Origin: Myroides odoratus DSM 2801
GTDB taxonomy: Bacteria; Bacteroidota; Bacteroidia; Flavobacteriales; Flavobacteriaceae
Direction of reading: 5' to 3'
NCBI RefSeq assembly: GCF_000243275.1
Contig: NZ_CM001437.1
Span: forward strand, 400,312-464,311
Length of the DNA stretch: 64,000 nt
The position numbers were made by a program, and so were the translations under genes. Within the stretch, counting starts at the first letter, position 1. The number at the start of each line of letters is the position of its first letter. Below are positions 1-9,848 of this stretch, in pieces. The notes beneath the pieces are model-generated. The model was not told the DNA's origin, did not search any database, and saw only the letters and a program-made list of their open reading frames with translations.

Positions 1-1264
<1,264 letters not shown>

Positions 1265-1281
1265 CTAAAATAAGTAACGTA

Positions 1282-1312
1282 CAAATATAGCTTTTTTTAA
1301 ACAATTTATCAA
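1282..1312 (-). promoter_or_regulatory. gyrB promoter (Bacteroidota type)
   Basis: On the minus strand a TATATTTG -7 box (1282-1289) lies 20 bases downstream of a TTG (1310-1312). This is the spacing expected for the Bacteroidota housekeeping sigma factor. It predicts a start near 1276 and a short leader before the ATG at 1255. Confidence 0.7.
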
Positions 1313-1450
1313 CTTCTCTTCTCCTTATCTCAACGTTTTTCGTATTTAATTTAAACATTTCTAACAAAAAACGGAAGGTCTCAAATTACAATAATATTCC
1401 ATCTTTTCACAAAAAAGTTCTACTTTATTTTCAGCTGTATCAATTCAAAA

Positions 1451-1486
1451 AAAAACAGGTGTAAACTTTCGCTTACACCTGTTTTT
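1451..1486 (-). terminator. intrinsic terminator after the Gre-like gene
   Basis: Perfect stem CAGGTGTAA/TTACACCTG flanked by A and T runs, between the stop of the Gre-like gene and gyrB. The T run works on both strands, but on the minus strand it directly follows the Gre-like gene. Confidence 0.85.
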
Positions 1487-1509
1487 ATTTATCAATCTAA
1501 TTCTTTTTT

Positions 1510-1959
1510 TTACTCTAAAAAATTAACCGTAAAATCACAATTATTAAAAGAAAATGAATCGTGTAATTTACGTCCCAACAATGCTTTCGCAATGGGTGCA
1601 TCCATAGAAACACCTAAAACTGATACGTCGTCTACGGATACTTTCGGCAAGGCAGCAGCCAAAAATAAATAAACTGTATTGACTTTTACAATGCTTCCAA
1701 ACTCTACGATATCTGAGTTTTTATGCTCATCTACTCGCTTGACAACCTCTCTTAGATCAAGGCTCTCTTTAATTTTTTTGGCAATATTTTCTTGCTCTAA
1801 ATGCATCATAGACAAAGCTGTTTCGTGTTTATCCCCTGCAGAGCTTTTTGCATCTGTTTGGGCATCCACCGCTAAATCTTCGACAATACCTCGGAGGGCA
1901 TCAATCTTATCATCTAATCGCTGTAAAAATGTAGCCTTTAATTCTTGTTTTAGTGTCAT
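1510..1959 (-). CDS. GreA/GreB-like transcription elongation factor family protein
   Basis: 149 residues from the ATG at 1959. The N-terminal half is helical and charged (residues about 5-70, KQELKATFLQRLDDKIDALR onward), as in the Gre coiled-coil finger. The C-terminal half (VEFGSIVKVNTVYLFLAA, then VSMDAPIAKALLGRKLHD) fits the FKBP-like GreA/GreB C-terminal domain. Flavobacterial homologues are often misnamed 3-oxoacyl-ACP synthase; nothing here supports that enzyme. A longer frame from a TTG at 2010 was rejected because it runs into the predicted -7 box. Role by family: rescue of backtracked RNA polymerase. The finger is shorter and more divergent than in classical GreA, so activity is uncertain. 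Confidence 0.7.
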   Translation of the reverse strand: MTLKQELKATFLQRLDDKIDALRGIVEDLAVDAQTDAKSSAGDKHETALSMMHLEQENIAKKIKESLDLREVVKRVDEHKNSDIVEFGSIVKVNTVYLFLAAALPKVSVDDVSVLGVSMDAPIAKALLGRKLHDSFSFNNCDFTVNFLE

Positions 1960-2007
1960 TTCTAATTTCTTAAATACCTTATAGGTTCTGTTTTGCTGTT
2001 TGAGCAA

Positions 2008-2015
2008 CAAAAGTA
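2008..2015 (-). promoter_or_regulatory. -7 box of the Gre-like gene
   Basis: TACTTTTG on the minus strand fits TAnnTTTG and predicts transcription starting near 2001, about 40 bases before the ATG at 1959. It is the main reason for choosing the shorter start. No convincing -33 element was seen. Confidence 0.55.
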
Positions 2016-2111
2016 GTCCAATAAACTATGAAAAAAAATTAAAAATTGAGAATAAAACGGCTTTAAACTAAAAAAATATGATTTTTAACAATATTTAAGT
2101 CGCAATTATTC

Positions 2112-3908
2112 TCAAAAATCGAATTTATAAATAGCTCCACCCATTACCTGTATACCTTGAGATTTAAAGCTTCCCCACTGATTATACGTTTCATTTAACA
2201 GGTTATTTCCCTTTAAAAATACGGTCCAATTTTTCGTTGGTCTATACCCTACTTTTAAGTTCAAATCTGCATATCCATCCACTTTTCTCACTACATCCGC
2301 TACATTTCCACCATCTAGTGAAGAATCTTGGTTAACAAACATGTCTTTTCGCTCTCCAACATACTGTAAATCCATTCCTGCAAACCATTGTTCTGTAAAG
2401 TTAATCAAGGCATCTGCACCTACTCTTATTTTAGGCAATCCCCAAGCTTCTGCCGTATTCGTATCATAGTGGTTGTATTCTCCATGAACACCTAAAAGCA
2501 GGGTATTGTCAATATCAAAACGCAATTCCCCAAACAAACGAAGCGTTTCTACCTCAGCATAGGCTACATTAAAAGCATTGCCGTATAAATATCCTAAACG
2601 TTTTGTATTTGATGAATAAGGAGTAGAAACAAATAATGCTTTGTCATTTTCCTTTAAATAAGAAGCTTTAATATTATACGAAATCGTATGATCTAATTTT
2701 CCTTTCATCCCCACGTGAAAATCATAGGTCTTATCTGTTGGCAACAGCATCGCTTCTGGTGATACAAATGGATTTTGATCAACAAAATCTTTAAATGAAT
2801 TTTGCGTCAAACGACCATCAATCCCAGCATAAGCAATTACAATATTCGGCACTAAGTTATAAGAAGCCTTTACTTGTGGGTAAAATTTAAAACTATTATC
2901 TGAACTACCTCCTACTTTACCATTGTTGTAGTATAAACCTACCCCTAATTGCACGAAGTAATCATCTCCTTTTAAAACAACACTAGGCTCTGCACCGAAA
3001 TTAAAATGCTTATCACTTCCTTTTTGCGTCGCAATAGCAGTATTAGCATAGTCCCAACCTTGGTCCGTTAAAAAGTTTTGTTTTCTATAATCTGAACTCA
3101 CATAATCCACAACCAAGTTCAACTTACCAATGATTCCTTCATCAAATGTCGTTTCCACTCTTGGTTTGAATACAAAGCGGTTTTCAGCACGATCAAAATC
3201 ATCACTAAAGTTGTTGTAATACACATCTACCCCTTTGATTGGTAAATCTTCAAAAGATACTGAACCATCAAAATAGAACGATTTATACTTTTGTTTTGGA
3301 TTGATGCTAACTATGGTACTCTGAGGAATCAGGTCGCCCATTTCCTCTTGAGGTAAACCATACCAGTTCAACGTTTGATAAGAACCTCCTACCTCTGTGT
3401 TCCATCCTATTTTCTTTTTCTGTCCAGAAAAATTAATACCTGCTTTCGTTTTAGAAAAATCATCATCTAACAACAAGTTCTTAATTCCCCCTTGAGAAGA
3501 AAAGTGGTTTACGAATCCAGCAATATAACTATCCGGATCAATTTGACCACTCAAAAACAATTCCCCATTGATATTCGTATAATTACCAATAGCAAATAAG
3601 GCATAGTTATCAAAACGCTCTAAATTGCGCTTTGCTTCTACTTTTGCTGCTTCTCCTTTTGTAGGTACAAAGGTAGATGCTACTGGAAAGGAAGTAATCG
3701 TATAAACAACCTCTTTCTTTTTCCCTTTAACATCTTCGTCTAAATTAGGCATTTCTCTTACTTTGAATGCCTCCGAAACAGTCGCATCATAACGTCTTAC
3801 TACGTCCACAACTTCTGTTCCTAAATCACTTTTATTTTTATCTTGAGCAACCGCTGCACCAACGAACAATACACTTGATACAAAGGTTAATATTTTTATC
3901 TGCTTCAT
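2112..3908 (-). CDS. outer-membrane TonB-receptor-like beta-barrel protein
   Basis: 598 residues with an N-terminal signal peptide (MKQIKILTFVSSVLFVGAAVAQ) and many alternating beta-strand segments ending in the aromatic C terminus YKFDF, typical of outer-membrane barrels. The last 100 residues (VGYRPTKNWTVFLKGNNLLNETYNQWG) match the end of TonB-dependent receptor barrels. No plug domain or carboxypeptidase-like domain is visible, so TonB-driven import is not assured. It starts 25 bases after the stop of the TPR gene and is almost certainly in its operon. This suggests a barrel that works with a large periplasmic TPR partner. Substrate unknown. Confidence 0.75.
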   Translation of the reverse strand: MKQIKILTFVSSVLFVGAAVAQDKNKSDLGTEVVDVVRRYDATVSEAFKVREMPNLDEDVKGKKKEVVYTITSFPVASTFVPTKGEAAKVEAKRNLERFDNYALFAIGNYTNINGELFLSGQIDPDSYIAGFVNHFSSQGGIKNLLLDDDFSKTKAGINFSGQKKKIGWNTEVGGSYQTLNWYGLPQEEMGDLIPQSTIVSINPKQKYKSFYFDGSVSFEDLPIKGVDVYYNNFSDDFDRAENRFVFKPRVETTFDEGIIGKLNLVVDYVSSDYRKQNFLTDQGWDYANTAIATQKGSDKHFNFGAEPSVVLKGDDYFVQLGVGLYYNNGKVGGSSDNSFKFYPQVKASYNLVPNIVIAYAGIDGRLTQNSFKDFVDQNPFVSPEAMLLPTDKTYDFHVGMKGKLDHTISYNIKASYLKENDKALFVSTPYSSNTKRLGYLYGNAFNVAYAEVETLRLFGELRFDIDNTLLLGVHGEYNHYDTNTAEAWGLPKIRVGADALINFTEQWFAGMDLQYVGERKDMFVNQDSSLDGGNVADVVRKVDGYADLNLKVGYRPTKNWTVFLKGNNLLNETYNQWGSFKSQGIQVMGGAIYKFDF

Positions 3909-3933
3909 AATTACTTTCTAATTCGATTAAACC

Positions 3934-6900
3934 TTACTGTACTACAGATGAATTGCTTTTCGCTTCTTGGCCCTTAATGGTGTTCAATTCTTGTTGTGCT
4001 TCTGCAACAACATCCGAAAATTCTCCAAAATTCTTAATTACGCTATCCAAGATATACGTCGCTTGATACGCATCTTTTAAGCTATAGAAGTTTTTCGCCA
4101 TCAATACCAATCCTTTTGCCCCGTAATACTTATAGGTTGAATAGTCTTTTGCTAATTTTTGAACGCTCTCATTAGAAGCATCGAACTTGTTGTCCATACG
4201 CTTAAAGAACGCATCATAATACAAGGCCTCAGCCGCTAATTCCCCTTTGGCAATTTTAGCTACATCTGCATATCCTTTTTTCGCCTTGTCGTATTGTTTA
4301 TTTGCAAAAGCTGTTCTCGCAATAATAATTTGCGCATCACTCTTAACCTTATCGTCTATTTTAGCCATTTTCAATACCTGCTCAGCATAATCTAAAGCGT
4401 TGGTATAATCTTCTTCTTGATAATAAAGCTTCATCAAATTCGACTTCGCAAAAACTTTATTTTGTTCTTGAGCAGCCTCATTTTCCAATCGGCTTAACAT
4501 CAATAAAGCCTGGTCAGTATCTTTATCTTTCAAGTATATTTCAGCCAAACGCGATAAACTCACTTCCACATATTCATTCTTGTTACCTTCAACAACTGCT
4601 AAATAATGAGTTTGTGCTTTTTTCGAATTATTTGCTGCAAAATACATTTGCCCTAAATAAAAATGAGCTTGTAACGCTTTTAATCCTTTTGGATATGCAG
4701 CTAAATATTTCTCAAAACCAGCAATTGCAGCTTGCGTATTATTCTGCATATATTGTTTCTCCGCAGACTCATACGTATCCTTATCTAACTCCAAGTCACT
4801 TACACTTACAAATGACAAGCCTTTAACCCAAGCTCCGTATTCATCTACCTTTCCTTGATCTACATAAACCAATCGAGCATTTTGTACTGCTTCAATCGCT
4901 TCTGCACTAGTCGGGTATTTTGCTACAACCTCTTTAAATTTAACCAACGCCTCATCTGGTCTGTTCGCGTTGTAGTGAATTAAACCTTGACGCAATAAGG
5001 CTTTAGAAGCATAAGAACTCTTAGGGAAATTTTTCAACAATTGATCAAAAATAGGCGTCGCTTTTTGTGGTTGTTGCATCACAACATACGTCATTCCTAA
5101 TTCATATAAAGCATTGTCTGCTAAGCTTGATTTCGGATAATCTTTAGTAAAAGCAATTAAATCATCTGCTTTTTTCTGTAAACGATCTACGAATCCATAA
5201 GCCAATGCTTTTTGAAAACGCGCATACTCGACATCTACCTTATTAGCCTCAATCACTTTATTGTAGGACTCCATAGCAGCCCAATAACTTCCCTCTACAA
5301 ATTGACTATCCCCTAAACGAAGGTAAGCATCAACACGTCTTGCCTCGTCTTTTGGCGCTGTTGCTATAAAGCTTTGAAACTGCTTTGCTGCATTGCTATA
5401 ATCCTTCTGCTTGAAGTACGTATATCCTAAACCGTAGTTTACATTTTTGTATTCATTCGTATTTTTAGCTTGTGGGCTACCTAAAAAGCTCACATAAGAG
5501 GAAATAGCTTCAGAAAATTTATTCAACGCATAATTAGACTCTGCTTGCCAATAATAAGCACGAGCGGTGAATACTCCATCTTGACGTTCTACTAAAGATT
5601 TAGTAAACATAGCTAAAGCCTCGTCGTACTTTCCTTCAGCAAACAATTCTAATCCGCGGTAAAACGTTACCTTTTGGTAGGCTTCTTTATTTGCTGTTGT
5701 TTTGTTTTTCTCTAAAAGCACCAAAGCTTCTGAAAAGTTTTTAGAAGTAATATACGAATCGATTAATAACCCTTCCATCTCCTCTTTATAAGGTGAACTT
5801 GGGTATTTCTCCATAAATCCGCTGATTACTTTTGGTGCACTTTGGTAAGCATTTCCAATATCATAACTCAACTTCCCGTAATTCAAATAAGCATCTTCTT
5901 GAATACTAGCATCGAAACGCATCTCCGAAGCATTTTTAAATGCATTCAAAGCCTGTGTTTTTTTATGTGTATGCAAATAACTTTCTCCTAAGTGGTAGTA
6001 TGCATTTTGAGCAATCGCATTATCTCCATCGATAATTTTATTGAATTGCTCAATTGCTTTTTCATAATCTTTCGACTTGTAATAGGCATATCCTAATTGA
6101 TAGTAATCGGTATTGTTCCACTTGCCGTTTTTCCCTTTATACTCTAATAAATAAGGAAGGGCTTTGTCATATTGTTTGAGGTTAAAGTAACTCTCCCCAA
6201 TAATCTTTGAAAGTTCTGATTTTTCTTGTGGATTGGATTTATTGATTTGCGATAAACCATCAGCAATCGCTTGCTCAAAATTCCCTGTTTTGAAATTCAT
6301 ATCCGCTTGGAAGTACCCCATTTTCTCTTTGTACTTTTCCTTGCTTTCTACTTTTTCAAACAGCTTTTTCGCATCGTCAAAATTATCGGTATCGTAAGCT
6401 ATATACCCTAAATAATAGGTTGCTTGCTCACTCCATTCGCCGTTTGGACTTACTTTTTCTAAGTATTTCTTCGCCTCTTTTCTGTTCTTCATGTAAAAAG
6501 AACTATATCCTTTTTCAAAGAAGAAACGATCAGCTACTTTTTCTGTTTCGATTACATGGTCTTTTACTTTAGCTGCATAATGAGCCGCCTTTGCAAATTG
6601 ACCTCTAGTGAAATAGTAGTCTGTTGCTTCGATATACGCAATATTCTGCTTGGAACTCGTTGGGTAATTGGCAACAAAATCATCAATTTTGTTTTCCGCA
6701 CCACTTTGATCCAATCGAATAGCACAATTGGCGATATAATACGCACAATCCGCTTCTATTTCTTTATTCTCTGAACTATTTTCTTTCTTTATTTTATCAA
6801 ACAATAGTTGGGCTGCTAAATACTCTTGTTCATTATACAGCGCTACTGCATGATTAAACGTTGCATAAGGACCTGTATATACAGCTGTTTGCTGTGCATA

Positions 6901-6957
6901 AAGGCTCATACTACCCACTAGTGCAGCTATACAAGCCAACCTATTAATTCTACGCAT
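3934..6957 (-). CDS. large periplasmic tetratricopeptide-repeat protein
   Basis: 1007 residues with a signal peptide (MRRINRLACIAALVGSMSLYAQ) and then almost continuous helical TPR units. Typical units read YYLGYIAYDTDNFDDAKKLF, YYQLGYAYYKSKDYEKAIEQ and ALYELGMTYVVMQQPQKATP. More than fifteen can be followed by the Y-A-x-x-Y-D-A spacing. Such solenoids are protein-binding scaffolds and have no catalytic site of their own. Position first in a two-gene operon with an outer-membrane barrel suggests an envelope assembly or transport role (inference). ATG at 6957, preceded by a -7 box. Conserved in flavobacteria as far as I recall; specific function unknown. Confidence 0.8.
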   Translation of the reverse strand: MRRINRLACIAALVGSMSLYAQQTAVYTGPYATFNHAVALYNEQEYLAAQLLFDKIKKENSSENKEIEADCAYYIANCAIRLDQSGAENKIDDFVANYPTSSKQNIAYIEATDYYFTRGQFAKAAHYAAKVKDHVIETEKVADRFFFEKGYSSFYMKNRKEAKKYLEKVSPNGEWSEQATYYLGYIAYDTDNFDDAKKLFEKVESKEKYKEKMGYFQADMNFKTGNFEQAIADGLSQINKSNPQEKSELSKIIGESYFNLKQYDKALPYLLEYKGKNGKWNNTDYYQLGYAYYKSKDYEKAIEQFNKIIDGDNAIAQNAYYHLGESYLHTHKKTQALNAFKNASEMRFDASIQEDAYLNYGKLSYDIGNAYQSAPKVISGFMEKYPSSPYKEEMEGLLIDSYITSKNFSEALVLLEKNKTTANKEAYQKVTFYRGLELFAEGKYDEALAMFTKSLVERQDGVFTARAYYWQAESNYALNKFSEAISSYVSFLGSPQAKNTNEYKNVNYGLGYTYFKQKDYSNAAKQFQSFIATAPKDEARRVDAYLRLGDSQFVEGSYWAAMESYNKVIEANKVDVEYARFQKALAYGFVDRLQKKADDLIAFTKDYPKSSLADNALYELGMTYVVMQQPQKATPIFDQLLKNFPKSSYASKALLRQGLIHYNANRPDEALVKFKEVVAKYPTSAEAIEAVQNARLVYVDQGKVDEYGAWVKGLSFVSVSDLELDKDTYESAEKQYMQNNTQAAIAGFEKYLAAYPKGLKALQAHFYLGQMYFAANNSKKAQTHYLAVVEGNKNEYVEVSLSRLAEIYLKDKDTDQALLMLSRLENEAAQEQNKVFAKSNLMKLYYQEEDYTNALDYAEQVLKMAKIDDKVKSDAQIIIARTAFANKQYDKAKKGYADVAKIAKGELAAEALYYDAFFKRMDNKFDASNESVQKLAKDYSTYKYYGAKGLVLMAKNFYSLKDAYQATYILDSVIKNFGEFSDVVAEAQQELNTIKGQEAKSNSSVVQ

Positions 6958-6980
6958 TGATTTTCTATTTATTTTAGTGT

Positions 6981-6988
6981 CAAATATA
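6981..6988 (-). promoter_or_regulatory. -7 box of the TPR/barrel operon
   Basis: TATATTTG on the minus strand, a full match to TAnnTTTG, placing the start site about 20 bases before the ATG at 6957. The -33 element is weak. Confidence 0.6.
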
Positions 6989-7153
6989 ACGATTTATACC
7001 CTTTTTAAACAGTATACCTTTATATTTTATTGTACAAAAAACCAACTTAATCTTAAAATTATGGGTTAAAATCTAAAAAAAATATTTTCCATTTCTCACG
7101 TGACCATACACAAATCCCTCAAAACCAATACAAACCCGAATACAGTCTAAAAA

Positions 7154-7181
7154 AAAGGAGCGAATAACCATTCGCCCCTTC
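7154..7181 (-). terminator. intrinsic terminator after the CoA-transferase gene
   Basis: Stem AAGG-A-GCGAAT / ATTCGC-C-CCTT with loop AACC. Read on the minus strand it is followed by a run of eight T, so it should end the transcript from the CoA-transferase gene. Confidence 0.75.
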
Positions 7182-7210
7182 TATTCTATCTCTATTTTTC
7201 CTTCTATATA

Positions 7211-7228
7211 GACAAATGACCATTTGCC
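7211..7228. repeat. N-ACC hairpin, single copy
   Basis: GACAAATGACCATTTGCC: stem CAAAT/ATTTG around the tetraloop GACC. The same hairpin with different loop-first base occurs three times in the 97-bp tandem repeat near 30.4 kb and once at 59149-59163. Confidence 0.55.
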
Positions 7229-7279
7229 TCTTAGCAGGATGATATGCTATTTTTAACTCCAGTTAGATCTTATTCCGCC

Positions 7280-8548
7280 TTACGATTTCAAATTATCGAA
7301 ATACGCTTTTAAAATCTCTTCTCTAAAATCTGGATGAGCAATTTCAGCCATCGCTGCTACCCTTTGTTTGAGTGTTTTGCCATACAAATCAGCTACTCCA
7401 TATTCCGTAACGATATATTGTGCATGCGCACGTGTTGTAACAACTCCAGCACCTTGACGCAAGAACGGAACAATTCGATTATGCCCTTGGTTACTCGTAG
7501 AGGCTAAAGCAATAATCGCTTTTCCACCTTCACTCAAAGAAGCCCCGCGAACAAAATCCATTTGACCTCCTACTCCAGAGTACATGCGATGCCCTATAGA
7601 GTCCGCACAAATTTGCCCTGTTAAATCCACTTCAATAGCCGAGTTAATCGCCACTACTTTTGGATTCTTGCGAATAATTGCAGTATCGTTCACATAGCTC
7701 GATTCTTTCAGTACAATAAAGGGGTTATTATCGACAAAATCATAGAGTTTCTTAGAACCAATTAAGAAAGTAGCTAACGCTCTTCCTTTGGCAATTTTCT
7801 TTTTCGAGCAATCAATCACCCCATTTTGGATTAAATCAATCACTCCATCTGAAAACATTTCTGTATGTAGTCCTAAATTTTTATGGTTATTCAATTGAGC
7901 TAGAACAGCATTGGGAATAGAGCCAATCCCCATTTGAAGGGTACTTTCATCTTCTATTAAATTAGCCACAAATTTTCCAATTGTCGCTTCTTTTTCTGTA
8001 ATCACAACCTCTTTAGCCGCATAAATTGGACAATCATAATCCACAGCTAAGTCAATTTTTGAGCTATGCAATACACTATCACCAAATGTACGTGGCATTT
8101 GTGGGTTAATTTGTGCAATAACCACTCTTGCTCTTTCCATTGCTGCCACACAAGCTTCTACAGATACCCCAAGCGAACAGAACCCATGCTCATCTGGTGG
8201 AGAAACTTGAATTAAAACAACGTCTACTTTCAGTACGCCTTTTCTAAACAACAGAGGAACTTCACTTAAAAAAACTGGGGTATACGATCCGTTACCCGCT
8301 GCTAATGTATGGCGTACGTTTTTACCAATGAAAAACGAATTGACGTGGAAGCTTTCCGACAATGCAGGATCTGCATAAGGCGCTTCTCCTTCTGTGTGAA
8401 TATGACAAAATTCAACATTGCGCAATTCACCAGCTCGATCACTAATCGCTTTGGTTAAAACATTTGGGGTTGCAGCCGCCGCATGGACATAAATTCGATC
8501 TCCAGATTGTACAACTTTAGCAGCTTCTTGAGCAGATACATATTTCAT
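7280..8548 (-). CDS. acetyl-CoA hydrolase / 4-hydroxybutyrate CoA-transferase family protein
   Basis: 422 residues, the usual length of the single-chain AcCoA hydrolase/transferase family, which moves CoA between acetyl-CoA and short acids through a glutamyl-CoA thioester. The catalytic glutamate lies in GLHTEMFSDG (Glu230). The CoA-binding GVGGQMDFVRG and the C-terminal VVTTRAHAQYIVTEYGVADLYGK signature are intact. ATG at 8548, monocistronic, with its own terminator downstream. Family members use acetate, succinate, 4-hydroxybutyrate or propionate; the sequence alone does not tell which. No neighbouring gene gives a pathway. Confidence 0.85.
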   Translation of the reverse strand: MKYVSAQEAAKVVQSGDRIYVHAAAATPNVLTKAISDRAGELRNVEFCHIHTEGEAPYADPALSESFHVNSFFIGKNVRHTLAAGNGSYTPVFLSEVPLLFRKGVLKVDVVLIQVSPPDEHGFCSLGVSVEACVAAMERARVVIAQINPQMPRTFGDSVLHSSKIDLAVDYDCPIYAAKEVVITEKEATIGKFVANLIEDESTLQMGIGSIPNAVLAQLNNHKNLGLHTEMFSDGVIDLIQNGVIDCSKKKIAKGRALATFLIGSKKLYDFVDNNPFIVLKESSYVNDTAIIRKNPKVVAINSAIEVDLTGQICADSIGHRMYSGVGGQMDFVRGASLSEGGKAIIALASTSNQGHNRIVPFLRQGAGVVTTRAHAQYIVTEYGVADLYGKTLKQRVAAMAEIAHPDFREEILKAYFDNLKS

Positions 8549-8661
8549 AGATTCAGTTTTTCTTATCAGATTAATTTTTAGCTTTTTAATTCCGAATACA
8601 AATTACTGCTTTTTAACAAAGAAAAGAACTGATATTCATCATATCTACCAAAAAACTCAAA

Positions 8662-9060
8662 CTATTGCCAAAAAAACAAGAAAAAATGACTTAAACTCAA
8701 ATATATACAAATGGGAATAAAAATGGTTGCATCTTTCTGAGCAAAAGGAGTATTTTTTATTTTTTTACCAAGCCCAACGTATTTAAAATCCCCAATAACA
8801 CGCAATCCGAACAAGAGGCCAATCCAAAAATACGTCCATTGGCCAATCGCTAAAAAACCTAAATTTAGAATTGCCGCAGCAAACAAGCAACAAGCTACGA
8901 GTAAAGTCCCTCCTTTTCTAGGTTGAAAAACAGGCTCTCCTGTGGTTGTACTAGGAATGGCAAATGGCGTTCCCCAAAGACCGCCGAATACCCAAAACAG
9001 GTGTACTCCTCCTAATAAAAGAAAGACTACTGCATTTATCCCTTGAATACCTTCTATCAT
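8662..9060 (-). CDS. DUF3995 family small membrane protein
   Basis: 132 residues from the ATG at 9060; the GTG one codon upstream is an alternative. Four hydrophobic segments are visible (about residues 7-30, 50-70, 75-90, 110-130). The family signature FLLLGGVHLFWVFGGLWG...AIP lies at the N terminus and GLRVIGDFKYVG before the last helix. Function unknown in the family. It follows the Crp/Fnr gene by 58 bases on the same strand, so it is probably co-transcribed and perhaps its target. Confidence 0.8.
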   Translation of the reverse strand: MIEGIQGINAVVFLLLGGVHLFWVFGGLWGTPFAIPSTTTGEPVFQPRKGGTLLVACCLFAAAILNLGFLAIGQWTYFWIGLLFGLRVIGDFKYVGLGKKIKNTPFAQKDATIFIPICIYLSLSHFFLFFWQ

Positions 9061-9118
9061 CACGTTTCGTTTATTGTGAACTGCAAAACTAATGTATCAG
9101 CAAAAAAGGTACATTCAC

Positions 9119-9682
9119 TTAAGTTAACTCTTCGTTTTTATTGATGCGCTTTTTTAATCGAGAGAGCGATTGCGGTTGAATTCCGATATAACTGGCAATA
9201 TGTTTCTGCGCTACTACATCCAAAATTTCAGGCTGTTTCATCAGCAAATAGGTATAACGCTGCTCAATGGTGTAAAAAAGTAAAAAGTCGATGCGCTCTT
9301 TTGCGGATAAGAAAATAGCATCCGACATTAATCTTCCTATTTTTTGCCAATAAAAAGAGGATTCATATAGCTCAAACAACTCTTTTTTTCGAATGAGCAA
9401 AACTTTCGTATCCACAAGAGCTTCGATCTCCATGGTAGAAACTTGTCCAGAAAGCAACCCTTCATAATGCGTAAAAATATCGTGTGTTAAAGAAAAGGAA
9501 AACGAAATATCTTTTCCTTCTGCATCGAGATAAAACATACGCAAGGCCCCTTCCTCTACTCGACCTACATATTCACATACCTCGCCAATACGCAAAAGTG
9601 ACTCTCCTTTTTTGAATTCTCTTTCCACCACAACATCGTGCAATGCTTCTAAAATCTCATCTACCCAAACCGTATTTTTCAT
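9119..9682 (-). CDS. Crp/Fnr family transcriptional regulator
   Basis: 187 residues. Residues about 20-105 form a cyclic-nucleotide-binding fold (FKKGESLLRIGEVCEYVGRV, then ISFSFSLTHDIFTHYEGLLSG). The C-terminal helix-turn-helix is HIASYIGIQPQSLSRLKKRI. There are no clustered cysteines for an Fe-S centre, so an oxygen-sensing Fnr role is not supported. This compact form is abundant in Bacteroidota and usually controls one adjacent operon; the DUF3995 gene just downstream is the natural candidate. It diverges from mutS2. Confidence 0.85.
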   Translation of the reverse strand: MKNTVWVDEILEALHDVVVEREFKKGESLLRIGEVCEYVGRVEEGALRMFYLDAEGKDISFSFSLTHDIFTHYEGLLSGQVSTMEIEALVDTKVLLIRKKELFELYESSFYWQKIGRLMSDAIFLSAKERIDFLLFYTIEQRYTYLLMKQPEILDVVAQKHIASYIGIQPQSLSRLKKRINKNEELT

Positions 9683-9818
9683 CTGTTTTCTTTTACTGCT
9701 ATCTCCGCTTTATTTCTTGCCTATCAAAGGTAAACTATTCTATTCCATTCCCTCCTTTGCACGGCGAATTACCGCGTATCTTTATCACTCTTCTCTCTTT
9801 TTTTACATAAATAAGTAG

Positions 9819-9826
9819 TATTTTTG
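9819..9826 (+). promoter_or_regulatory. -7 box of mutS2
   Basis: TATTTTTG fits TAnnTTTG and lies 22 bases before the mutS2 ATG at 9849, predicting a leader of about 18 bases. Confidence 0.55.
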
Positions 9827-9848
9827 CTAGATAATCTCATTGTAACAC

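Larger units (their letters stand above)
6958..7279. other. spacer with terminator and N-ACC hairpins
   Basis: 322 bases without a gene. They hold the promoter of the TPR gene and two hairpins of the same design. One is GCGAAT-AACC-ATTCGC (stem 7155-7180, T run on the minus strand). The other is CAAAT-GACC-ATTTG (7213-7226). No coding potential was seen. Confidence 0.6.
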
